This document shows positions 15,025 through 23,542 of a stretch of 64,000 bases of DNA, in pieces. Under the pieces are notes generated by a model. That model searched no databases. It was not told the DNA's origin and saw only the letters and a list, made by a program, of their open reading frames with translations. The stretch covers positions 62,001 through 126,000 of the forward strand of contig JANQQU010000056.1 of NCBI GenBank assembly GCA_028284905.1, given 5' to 3'. How positions within the stretch are numbered: the stretch's first letter is position 1; the number at the start of each line of letters is the position of its first letter. The DNA is from Calditrichia bacterium. Its GTDB lineage: Bacteria; Calditrichota; Calditrichia; RBG-13-44-9; J075. The translations under genes and the position numbers were made by a program.

Positions 15025-18000
15025 TTAATCGCCCAATAATTTTGCCAGTTTATTCAACTTTTTCTTATTGAGTTTGGCCAATGGGAAATCGGAAGCAGTC
15101 ACGCTAGCAGCTTCGCTGGAAAGGCAATGATCAATTAATGATTGTAAATTTTTTAAGAAAGCGTTCGCCAATTGCTCAATGGTATTCTTGCTGTGCAAGG
15201 CTTTGCTGTAAACCCAATGCAACTCCAGTCTATGCTGTCTCACCAGGGCATAAATTTCCCAAATATGGCTGCGCAAACCGTTTGGATGTCGTCCCGCTGA
15301 AAGGTGATAGTCGCTGGAAAACAACGACATATTCGCAACCAATTGATCGGTTTGACCGAGGTAATTAAACAGAATTTGAGCGGGAGGCACATGCGCCAGA
15401 TCGTTATTTCCCGGACGCAAATATTGATAAATGCCATAAGTGGCGCCGCGCCCCGGTATCTGGCGCAGCCGATCCTTAATTTCCACGATGCTCTCTGTGA
15501 AATTAGACGGCGCTGCCAAAGCGAGTGAGAATGGGAAGATTGCTGTAAACCATCCAATCGTGCGAGTTACATCGATATCACCCGACAAGTTTTCCCGGCC
15601 GTGGCCTTCCAGATCGATGCAAAAAGGATGTTCCCCGGGCAGTTTATTCAGGCATTGCGCAAGTGCTGTTATAAGCAGATCGTTCGCCGTCGCATGATGT
15701 GCAGCGGGGGCATTTTGCAAAAGGTTGCTTGTCTCTTTTTTACTGAGGTGCATGATAACCGTATCGGCACTTCCTTCGGTATTTTCTGCCGGGGAATTAC
15801 TATCCAGCTGTAGCTGTGCCGCTTTGGCTTTTAAAACCTGTTGCCAATAATTGTCATCTTTCTGAAGTGCCGGGGAATGCGCATACGCTTTTAAAGCATT
15901 TGCCCAGCGCTGATAAGAATCGGTCTTTTGCGCCAAACGGACCGGCTGGCCATCTTCGATCGCGGAATAGGCCTGTTGTAAATCTTCGAGGAATATTTGC
16001 CAGGAAACGCCATCCACGACCAGATGGTGAAGTGTTAGAAATAATTGATTGGATTCACCTTTAAAAAGAACAGCGTTCAATAAGGGACCTGACTTGATAT
16101 TGAGAGAGCCTGCCGCTTTCATTTTCTCCTGAGCGATCCGCTCGTCATAACTTTCCTGCGATAAGCCGGTCAGGTCGTATTGCTGAAAATTTAAAGTGCT
16201 TTCCGGTGTTGGCGAAAAAGATTGCTGCCATTGCCCCTCTTCCTGCCGGAAACGCAATCTCAATACGTCGTGGTGGTTAATCACTGCAAGCAGGGCTTTT
16301 TCCAGAATCTGTGCGTCGACTGCTGCAGCAAACGTCAGGAAAATGGACATATTCCAATGATGCACATTCTCAAAATTATGCTGGAAGAACCAATGTTGAA
16401 TCGGGGTCAGTGGCGCACTGCCCTGCACTTTTCCCTGCTCGGCAGTCGCTGCACTTTTTAACGCTGCTACTTTTGCCAGTGCGGCGATCGTCGGGTGCTT
16501 GAACAATTGCGCCGGTGTAAATTGCAGGCCAGCCTGCCGGGCCCGCGCCACTATCTGGATATTCAGAATAGAATCGCCGCCTAAATCAAAAAAGTTGTCC
16601 TTCCGGCCTACCTGATCGATTCTTAAAACATCTGCCCAAATTTTTGCCAGTAAGGCTTCGCGCTCATTTGCCGGTGCAATGAAATCTGCAGTTGAATTGG
16701 CAGTTTTTTCCGGGGATAATTTTGGCAGCTGTTTACGATCTATTTTCCCGCTATCCGTCAGCGGTAAAGTTTTCAGATAGATAAAATGTGCGGGAATCAT
16801 ATAGGCCGGTAGTTTTCCGGAGAGAAAACGGCGTAAATCGGCTGACTTCAACGCGGCGGGGCCAGTGTAGTAAGCAGCCAACTGCTTTTCGGTTTGTTGA
16901 GGCAGTAGAAATGTCTCATCCTTCGACCGGGGTCTTTTTTCGGTGCTGTCCAGATATTCGGAAAGATCGACCACGCAGTCGTGAACTTTCGTATGCGCCA
17001 GCAATGCGGTTTCAATTTCCCCCAATTCGATGCGAAATCCGCGCACCTTTACCTGCGCGTCTTTCCGGCCGAGATAGGTCATTACCTGTGGCGCAGACCA
17101 GCGGGCGAGATCGCCGGTGCGATACATCCGTTCGCCGGGATAAAAAGGATCGGGCAGAAAACGCTCTTCACTTAACTGGGGTTGATTCCAATAACCACGG
17201 GCCAATCCTTTGCCGGCGATATACATTTCCCCGGGAACACCGGGCAAGGTGGGATTGTCCTGCTCATCGAGCAAGTAAATACGCATATTATCAACCGGAC
17301 GACCAATTGGCACTGAGGATTGAAGATCGCTTGCCGGATCGAAGCGATGAATCATACAGCCAATGGTCGCTTCGGTCGGGCCGTATTCATTGTAAATTTC
17401 GATATCGCCGGAAAAAATGTCGCTGATTTTTTTGGCCAGATGGGATTTTAAATCTTCCCCACCCAAAATCAATTTCTTCAGATTAGGGGAATAAATATCG
17501 GATGCTTCGATGACGGCAAGGTGCGAAGGCGTTAGCTTGATGATGCCGGCTTTGCCATCCTGAAATACCTTTCTGATCGCCAGATCCAGACCGTCATTTT
17601 CTTCGCCATAAATGAGAATTTGACTGCCGGAGACCAGGGGCAGCAGAATGGAGGTTAAAGTCAGGTCCGCGGCAAATGTGGAGAACAATGGGAAATCCAA
17701 AGGTCCATCGGCGAAATAGGTGCGTTGCCCCCAATGAATATAATTCGCGATGGCCTCATGTTCTATCATGACACCCTTTGGCGTGCCGGTCGAGCCGGAG
17801 GTGTAAATCAAGTAGGCAAGGTCGCTGCCTGCGATTTCGCTTTGTGGATTTTTCGAACTTTCCTGGCGAATTTTCTCCCAGTCGCTATCGAGGGAAATAA
17901 TAGAAACATCCGTCGCCTCACTGCTGTCGACAGGGGAAAGGGGAGAGGAGCTATTTTCTGTAGAAGAAATCTTTTTTAAATTGTCCTCTTGATGTGCCAA

Positions 18001-19686
18001 TGTCAAGAGAAACGGTGCGGCGGTATCTTTTAACAAGAAGCGAATGCGATCGGGCGGATAATCCGGCTCTATCGGTAAAAAAGCCCCGCCGGATTTTAAA
18101 ACGGCCCAAATGGCGATGACCATTTCCGGAGAGCGTTCCAGGCAAAGTGCCACAACTGTACCTTTACCAACACCGTTTTTACGGAGGAAATTCGCTAATT
18201 GATTGACGCGTTCGTTCAGGATCCGGTAGTTAAGGGTTTGATCCTCAAAACTGAGGGCATTTGCATTCGGCGTGGCTTTTGCCCGGGCTTCCAACATATC
18301 CACTAACGTTTCCTGGGCTGGGTACTGAAAGTCAGTCTGGTTATATGCTGCCAGCGCTTTTTCATCTTGCGAAGAAAGTAAAGGCACTTTACCGATTGGC
18401 TGCTGATCGTAATCCAGGAAAGCATCCGCCAGTTTGAAAAAATACGCAATAGTCATTTCCCGCTGCGCCGGCGTAAACGCTCCGTCATTGAACTCAAAAC
18501 AAAGCTGGAAACTGCCGGTCTGGTCGAGATCATGCACCAGCAAGCGCAGGGAATGACCGGCATCGCCATGACCGGGAAAATGCCACTGGCTGGATATCGC
18601 GGCACCATTAAAATCGCTAAAACTGCTGTTGATAAAATTTAGTACGACCGGTATGGTGCTGTTTAACTCCGGGGTGCTCATTCCCGGTCCGGCATTGCGA
18701 AGAAAGTCCATCTTTTCACGGTTTATTTTCCGGACGAGCGACAAGAATGATTCATTCGCATCAATGGTCATGTGTAAGGGAAATAGTTCGATGAACAAAC
18801 CGATTGTTTCTTTAAATGCCGCTGAAGGACGATTATGGGAAGGCGCGCCGATGGTATGCTCCGTCTGACCACTGATACGATAGAGCAATGCCGTTAACAG
18901 GGCGGCAAAAATGTTAAAGAGGGAGATATCCTCATAGAGCAGCTGGACATCTTTTCGCCGGGCGATTTCCCGCAGCTTCTCGCTGCGTTCCCGCCCAAAG
19001 TCGCAATTTATACGCTCACCAGCTGTGGTTGATTCTCTTGGGGATTCTCCATAAAAAGCAGGCGGTTCAATGCTTTTCGCTGCTTTCTTTTCCCAGTATA
19101 CACGGATTTTCGAGTGTTTTTCCGGATGCCGTTGTTTCTCTTCGTAAATAGCATAATCCGCATATGCCGGCAGCTCCGGGGCGGATTGAAGATTGTCCGC
19201 TAACGCCAGTTTGTAAAACTCTGCCATCCGCCGATAAACGATCGCCGCCGTCCAGCCATCATTAATGAGATGATGCTGATTGAGATACCAGGCGAATTTA
19301 CGATCGCTTAGCTTGATCAACGCGCTATCCAGCAAGCTGTCTTCCAATACTAATTTTTGCCGTGTACGCTTGTCTATCCAGCGTTGTAGCGCTCCATCAG
19401 GATTCTCCTCTTGAGAGAAATCCAATTGTAACAATTCTATCGGGGGAGTCTCCAAGATAACGCTTTGCGGGACGCCGTCAGTTTCCCGAATGACCGTTCG
19501 CAAAGCATCGCTTTTGGTGAGCAGGGTTGTGAAAGCATGGGAAAACAGCGTCGCCTGTATCGGCGCATCAATAAAAAAAGTGATGGCCATGTTATACAAC
19601 GGTGCATCCGGATGGAGCTTTTGCCCCATCCAGATCATATACTGACTCCGGGTTAGATTTGAATTATCCGGGGTATTGTTTTTCAT
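15025..19686 (-). CDS. NRPS C-A(Asn)-T-E, D-asparagine initiation module
   Basis: The 1553-residue synthetase carries C (HHLINDGWT near 136), A (TSGSTGTPKGVMI near 624), T (FFDLGGDSI near 1029, the DS form common before epimerases) and E (HHLVVDGVSW near 1218, IGWFTAIFPF, GRGATYGIYQYL). Pocket residues read D-L-T-K-I-G-E-I-G-K. The known Asn code is DLTKLGEVGK, so Asn is a strong call and the E domain makes it D-Asn. An N-terminal C domain on the first module means an acyl starter is condensed onto Asn. Candidates in the window are pyrrolyl-PCP (22837) or fatty-acyl-ACP (32736). The domain order equals that of prodrug-forming modules such as ClbN and XcnA. Start chosen at ATG 19684-19686 because AAGGGA lies five bases upstream. 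A longer frame begins at 19743. It is 65 bp after the TonB receptor. Confidence 0.93.
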   Translation of the reverse strand: MKNNTPDNSNLTRSQYMIWMGQKLHPDAPLYNMAITFFIDAPIQATLFSHAFTTLLTKSDALRTVIRETDGVPQSVILETPPIELLQLDFSQEENPDGALQRWIDKRTRQKLVLEDSLLDSALIKLSDRKFAWYLNQHHLINDGWTAAIVYRRMAEFYKLALADNLQSAPELPAYADYAIYEEKQRHPEKHSKIRVYWEKKAAKSIEPPAFYGESPRESTTAGERINCDFGRERSEKLREIARRKDVQLLYEDISLFNIFAALLTALLYRISGQTEHTIGAPSHNRPSAAFKETIGLFIELFPLHMTIDANESFLSLVRKINREKMDFLRNAGPGMSTPELNSTIPVVLNFINSSFSDFNGAAISSQWHFPGHGDAGHSLRLLVHDLDQTGSFQLCFEFNDGAFTPAQREMTIAYFFKLADAFLDYDQQPIGKVPLLSSQDEKALAAYNQTDFQYPAQETLVDMLEARAKATPNANALSFEDQTLNYRILNERVNQLANFLRKNGVGKGTVVALCLERSPEMVIAIWAVLKSGGAFLPIEPDYPPDRIRFLLKDTAAPFLLTLAHQEDNLKKISSTENSSSPLSPVDSSEATDVSIISLDSDWEKIRQESSKNPQSEIAGSDLAYLIYTSGSTGTPKGVMIEHEAIANYIHWGQRTYFADGPLDFPLFSTFAADLTLTSILLPLVSGSQILIYGEENDGLDLAIRKVFQDGKAGIIKLTPSHLAVIEASDIYSPNLKKLILGGEDLKSHLAKKISDIFSGDIEIYNEYGPTEATIGCMIHRFDPASDLQSSVPIGRPVDNMRIYLLDEQDNPTLPGVPGEMYIAGKGLARGYWNQPQLSEERFLPDPFYPGERMYRTGDLARWSAPQVMTYLGRKDAQVKVRGFRIELGEIETALLAHTKVHDCVVDLSEYLDSTEKRPRSKDETFLLPQQTEKQLAAYYTGPAALKSADLRRFLSGKLPAYMIPAHFIYLKTLPLTDSGKIDRKQLPKLSPEKTANSTADFIAPANEREALLAKIWADVLRIDQVGRKDNFFDLGGDSILNIQIVARARQAGLQFTPAQLFKHPTIAALAKVAALKSAATAEQGKVQGSAPLTPIQHWFFQHNFENVHHWNMSIFLTFAAAVDAQILEKALLAVINHHDVLRLRFRQEEGQWQQSFSPTPESTLNFQQYDLTGLSQESYDERIAQEKMKAAGSLNIKSGPLLNAVLFKGESNQLFLTLHHLVVDGVSWQIFLEDLQQAYSAIEDGQPVRLAQKTDSYQRWANALKAYAHSPALQKDDNYWQQVLKAKAAQLQLDSNSPAENTEGSADTVIMHLSKKETSNLLQNAPAAHHATANDLLITALAQCLNKLPGEHPFCIDLEGHGRENLSGDIDVTRTIGWFTAIFPFSLALAAPSNFTESIVEIKDRLRQIPGRGATYGIYQYLRPGNNDLAHVPPAQILFNYLGQTDQLVANMSLFSSDYHLSAGRHPNGLRSHIWEIYALVRQHRLELHWVYSKALHSKNTIEQLANAFLKNLQSLIDHCLSSEAASVTASDFPLAKLNKKKLNKLAKLLGD

Positions 19687-19751
19687 TCGTCCCTTACTAT
19701 CACAATTGTTATTGCATTGCGTTTGGTGGGAAAATCCCACCAACGACTTTC

Positions 19752-22139
19752 TTAGAATTCATAGGTAATCCCGAACCGGAAGTTACGGGGATTACCCGGG
19801 GTAAAATGGATTTCTGATACGGACTCAGTTTCCCCAAAAAGCCGGGATTCTGTATCGAACTGCGCCTCATTCCAGTCCACGTCGAGTAGATTTTCTATCG
19901 TGCCATGGAATTTGACCCGCCCAATCTGATATGCGGTGGAAAAATCCAGCACAGTATATCCCTCAGCGATAACGCTGCCGTCTTCGTTTGCCGGGCGATC
20001 ATCGATATGACGATAGCGGAGGCTGCCTTCCCAGCCGGATGGATGGATGGCGGTTAAACCACCGGTAGTGGTTAATCTCGGTGCCAGGGCAATATCGTCG
20101 GCATCCGCTGGTGCATCCTTTACGGTACCACGGGAAAAATTGACGTCCGCATCGCCCCATAACCAGCGGGTTAATTGAAAGCGTGCTTCGACATCAAGGC
20201 CGGTGCGGGTGGTCGGATCACTCAGCTCTGTAGTGCCGGCATCGCCGATAAAAACATACTCCCGCTCGAGATCCATCCACCAAAGTGCGGCGGCAAAATT
20301 GACCCGGTCTAACAAACGGGTGCGGAAGCCGATCTCGGCACCGATTGCCCGCGGAAATGTTTGCACACCATTCTGCGCGGGATCAAAGTTCTGTGCGGTA
20401 AGGGCGGAATCGATTTCACTCTGGCTGAGTCCCTGACGCTCAAACACGCGAACGCGCTCGGCAATCCGCTTGCCAATGACGACATTACGCGCATCATTGG
20501 AATGGAAACCGCTGCCGCTATTAATAAATAAATCCAGTTTGTCGGTAAGGCTAAAAGCCATGTTGAGCTTGGGATTGAGCATGCTCTCCTGCGCATAGCC
20601 GGATGCATGAGGCAGATCATTCGCTAATCCGGGCATGTCGAGATGATCTTCAACGTTATAAGTGATGTAATCTCCACGCAGACCGAGCTGGACGCGAAAC
20701 TTATTGCTGAAAAGAATCTCCTCTTTTGCCCAGAGAGAGAGATTGCGTTCAAAAATGTCCGCATCGACAAGGGCGGATTTACGCACCCGGTCCGGACTCT
20801 GCCAGAGACCGACGGAGATGTCATCGGCACGATAATTCCCGCCGATGGTAGTAATCCCCATGCCTTTACCAAGGTGATGCGTAAATTTGTAATGACTGTT
20901 AAATCCGAGAATTTGCCGCTTGTCGGTTTGCTCGATCATGTCACCTTCTTCCGGGTTATCCAGGAAAAAAGTGAAATTGGAAAACAGCTTGAAATTGTAG
21001 CCGGTGGCATAGGTTTGCAGCATCAATTCGCTGTTTCTACTGCCATGGACAAAATATTGCAGATTGATGTCCTGGCGGCTGGTAGTGCCACCTTCGAGAT
21101 CATCGATAGTGCCAAAGCGATTGATCATACCCTGGTCAACAGCGCGCTGCGGAATTTGACCGGATGCATCCCAACCGGAGCTGAATGCCGTGGCGGTTAA
21201 CACCAGTTTGCTGTTCGGAGATAAGTGAGTGTGTAGTTTTCCAAAAAGGTTAAAACGGTCAAAGCCCTGCGGACTTTCCACCGGGCCATCGGTGCGATAG
21301 AATTGCCCGGCAATGTAGGCATTTTGATGATCATCCCCGGTGGGAATTTGCATTAATGTCGTCAGTCGGGATGTATTAAACTCGCCGGCTTCCATCTTGA
21401 CGATATTCTTGTCGATATGCTCCTTGGTACGGAAGCGAATAGCGCCGGCAGTGGCCAGGTTGCCAAATTCCGCAAAATAGGGACCTTTGTAAACATCTAC
21501 TGCTTCGACAATATCGGGAATGAGATAATGCAAATCGGCATATCCCTGCCCATGTCCGTGCGAAACCATGTTGGTAGGGAGGCCATCAACGGCAATACTG
21601 ACATCGGTGCCATGGTCGGCATCAAAGCCACGGATAAAAATTTGCTCGGCCTTGCCACCGCCGGCATGCTGGGCGATAATAATGCCGGGCGCCATCTGCA
21701 ACATATCATGGGCGGAGCGGTTCGGGCGGGTGCGAATATCAAACTTTCGAATAGCGCTGGACGAGGCGGCAGAATAGGCCCGCTCAGATTCAATTAACAC
21801 TGCCCCGATGTCCACCGGCTGCGGTTCGAGGTGAATATCCAATTCGCTGGTTTGCCCGGCTTTTACGATAACAACTTCCTGAAAAGTCTCGTAACCGAGA
21901 AGACTGATAGTAAGTGTATAGGTGCCCGGGGCGAGGTTTTCGATTTCAAAACTGCCATCGAGACTGGTGCTGGCACCAAGCACAGTGCCTTCGATAAGTA
22001 CGTTCGCGCCCGGTAATTCTTCATGGGAATCATGGTCTGCTACCAAACCACGGATGTTTCCGGTTTCCTGTGCGTGGGCAACCATACCACAAAGTATGAT
22101 TAGTAAGAATTGATAAAGTATTTTGTTGGTTAATTTCAT
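19752..22139 (-). CDS. TonB-dependent receptor with CarboxypepD-like N-terminal domain
   Basis: The protein has about 795 residues from the ATG at 22137-22139 (signal MKLTNKILYQFLLIILCGMV, cut near AHAQ; AGGGAG upstream). A carboxypeptidase-regulatory-like beta-sandwich follows (GLVADHDSHEELPGANVLIE...GSFEIENLAPGTYTL). The plug has IFIRGFDADHGTDVSIAVDG and the His/Gly-rich NMVSHGHGQGYADLHYLIPD. A 22-strand barrel follows, ending in an aromatic residue (RFGITYEF). It should import a small ligand across the outer membrane using TonB energy. The His-rich plug, a His-rich small protein just upstream and a HupE/UreJ homologue at the head of the cluster hint at a metal or metal-complex ligand. Its position directly before the NRPS genes suggests it takes up their product. 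Ligand not proven. A longer frame to 22223 lacks a good start context. Confidence 0.93.
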   Translation of the reverse strand: MKLTNKILYQFLLIILCGMVAHAQETGNIRGLVADHDSHEELPGANVLIEGTVLGASTSLDGSFEIENLAPGTYTLTISLLGYETFQEVVIVKAGQTSELDIHLEPQPVDIGAVLIESERAYSAASSSAIRKFDIRTRPNRSAHDMLQMAPGIIIAQHAGGGKAEQIFIRGFDADHGTDVSIAVDGLPTNMVSHGHGQGYADLHYLIPDIVEAVDVYKGPYFAEFGNLATAGAIRFRTKEHIDKNIVKMEAGEFNTSRLTTLMQIPTGDDHQNAYIAGQFYRTDGPVESPQGFDRFNLFGKLHTHLSPNSKLVLTATAFSSGWDASGQIPQRAVDQGMINRFGTIDDLEGGTTSRQDINLQYFVHGSRNSELMLQTYATGYNFKLFSNFTFFLDNPEEGDMIEQTDKRQILGFNSHYKFTHHLGKGMGITTIGGNYRADDISVGLWQSPDRVRKSALVDADIFERNLSLWAKEEILFSNKFRVQLGLRGDYITYNVEDHLDMPGLANDLPHASGYAQESMLNPKLNMAFSLTDKLDLFINSGSGFHSNDARNVVIGKRIAERVRVFERQGLSQSEIDSALTAQNFDPAQNGVQTFPRAIGAEIGFRTRLLDRVNFAAALWWMDLEREYVFIGDAGTTELSDPTTRTGLDVEARFQLTRWLWGDADVNFSRGTVKDAPADADDIALAPRLTTTGGLTAIHPSGWEGSLRYRHIDDRPANEDGSVIAEGYTVLDFSTAYQIGRVKFHGTIENLLDVDWNEAQFDTESRLFGETESVSEIHFTPGNPRNFRFGITYEF

Positions 22140-22309
22140 TTTTATTTCTCCCTGAAAGTAAAGCTTCCTGATTGGTGAAAATTCTTCACCCGGCTCAACA
22201 GAACCCTTTTGTTTAAGCGGCATTTTTGATCATCGAGCGTTTATTGATCCTGACGATCAAAATACCGATATCCTTGTTGTGATTGTGGACTTTATGTAAA
22301 TCCTATTTA

Positions 22310-22726
22310 TCAGGCGCCTCTCTTTGGAGGAGGTGTTCTTTGTAGTAAATAGATGTCATCGTCTGGTTTTATTCTTAGCTCAGAAATTGAATTTCGATTT
22401 GAATTCTGTGGCAAGTCCTCGCTTGCTGCCGGGAAATGTTTTCCGGGCGTTTTAGAATCAGTTATTATTATTGGTTTTTGTGAGTCGGTGTCTACATCAC
22501 CAGTCATCATTGCCAGCAGTTTATCGACAAAATCACTGTGGTGATGATGCGGCGTATATAGATTTTTGTGAAAGTGGTTTTTCGGCGTACTGGTAAAATG
22601 ATGGTGCAGGCTGTGGCTGACATAAATGGTCATATCGCCTAACATTGTCAGCACATAAATAGTGACTAACAAAGCGGAAAGCGCCTGCTTCATTTTATTG
22701 AATGGATGTGTTGTTTGCTGTTTCAT
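22310..22726 (-). CDS. Small His-rich membrane-anchored protein, unknown function
   Basis: The product has 138 residues. One hydrophobic segment (residues about 12-34, ALSALLVTIYVLTMLGDMTI) is followed by a histidine-rich stretch (SHSLHHHF, HFHKNL, PHHHHSDF) within about 35 residues, then a polar tail ending LLQRTPPPKRGA. It is probably anchored in the inner membrane or exported with the His-rich part in the periplasm, where it could bind Ni, Zn, Cu or Co. I do not recognise a named family. Small His-rich proteins are often found just before metal-type TonB receptors, and here the receptor starts 170 bp downstream on the same strand. The pairing supports a metal link for the cluster. That is inference from composition and position. 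Confidence 0.7.
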   Translation of the reverse strand: MKQQTTHPFNKMKQALSALLVTIYVLTMLGDMTIYVSHSLHHHFTSTPKNHFHKNLYTPHHHHSDFVDKLLAMMTGDVDTDSQKPIIITDSKTPGKHFPAASEDLPQNSNRNSISELRIKPDDDIYLLQRTPPPKRGA

Positions 22727-22836
22727 CCCTGCAATACCAGTTGCCTAATTAATTGTCAATCTGCTCAAAAGGGCAGTCGATTTAAAGATTAAATGAAAAT
22801 TAGAGCCGTTGTTTTAAGTTTTTAATAATAATGCTC

Positions 22837-23118
22837 TTAACTCGCTTTATTGCTTTCACTTTTCGCTGGATCGTTTATATTTTCCAGGCGCCTTTGGATA
22901 TAGTTGCTGATAATGGCAACCGTGCGAAAATTCTCGATCACGAGATCTTCGTGCGGAATTTTCATCTCCCAGGTTTCTTCGATGTATCCCACGAGACGAA
23001 ACATCCCCAGGGAACTAACCATGCCATCCATAAGCAGATTGTCCTCGGCATTTAGTTCTATGGCGTTATCCATTAATTCTTCGCTGATATATTTTAATAA
23101 TGCTGCTTGTACTTCCAT
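22837..23118 (-). CDS. Stand-alone peptidyl/acyl carrier protein (PltL/PigG-like)
   Basis: The 93-residue carrier protein starts at an ATG with AGGAG upstream. The phosphopantetheine site is LLMDGMVSSLGMFRLV, with Ser36 as the probable attachment residue. The motif lacks the usual DSL and reads SSL, similar to the relaxed motif (NSM, DSA) in the stand-alone carriers of pyrrole pathways such as PltL and PigG. C-terminal residues after about 80 are polar and probably disordered. With the ligase and dehydrogenase upstream it forms the trio that converts L-proline to pyrrole-2-carboxyl-PCP in known systems. It is separated from the ligase by a 424-bp gap containing a palindromic element. It could donate the starter acyl group to the Asn module. 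Substrate identity is inferred. Confidence 0.85.
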   Translation of the reverse strand: MEVQAALLKYISEELMDNAIELNAEDNLLMDGMVSSLGMFRLVGYIEETWEMKIPHEDLVIENFRTVAIISNYIQRRLENINDPAKSESNKAS

Positions 23119-23255
23119 TTTTTCTCCTGATTCCGAATATGATCTCTGTAAAAATTTTCTCTTCGTCGCTAATTCCGTTTTCTTCTTTCCATTGATGCTT
23201 CTTCTTTGATAAAGGCCTAATGAATAACATTTTAATTCTCATTCATCCTGAGCCT

Positions 23256-23490
23256 TTATTTAATAACTGATGTTACGCACGGGCAGTAAAAACCATCCGC
23301 CCCGGGATGAATCCTTCCGAAGGAATCCCTTTGGGGCCGGGCTCATTATCAGGCGTCAAAAGTGACGCAAAGACTTGCCCGATTTATCGGGCTTACGATA
23401 ATGAGCCAGTGGATTCATCCCTGGCGGGCAACGATGACGGGAAAAAACTGCCTTTTTTCTCACTATCGCGAAACATCAGTTAATAATAAT
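23256..23490. repeat. 235-bp nested palindromic (MITE-like) element in the 424-bp gap between ligase and carrier-protein genes
   Basis: Outer arms TTATTTAATAACTGATGTT (23256-23274) and AACATCAGTTAATAATAA (23472-23489) are complementary. Inside, GGGATGAATCC and GGATTCATCCC pair, as do GGGCTCATTATC and GATAATGAGCC. The element interrupts an otherwise tightly spaced operon, so it may act as a transcription attenuator or RNA-processing hairpin between the ligase and carrier genes. The rest of the gap (23119-23255 and 23491-23542) shows only the carrier gene's RBS and no ORF worth reporting. Confidence 0.75.
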
Positions 23491-23542
23491 AACAATTAGT
23501 ACCTTAGGCCTATTGCCTACAGCTTTAATTACGCCAGCTGTC

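Noticed and set aside
17640-17700. Reading the Asn-module pocket as starting A-A with the core Asp lost
   Set aside because: Shifting the alignment by two residues places Asp at position 235 and keeps the spacing to the following SG, giving DLTKIGEIGK, which agrees with the Asn code. The first reading was a misalignment.
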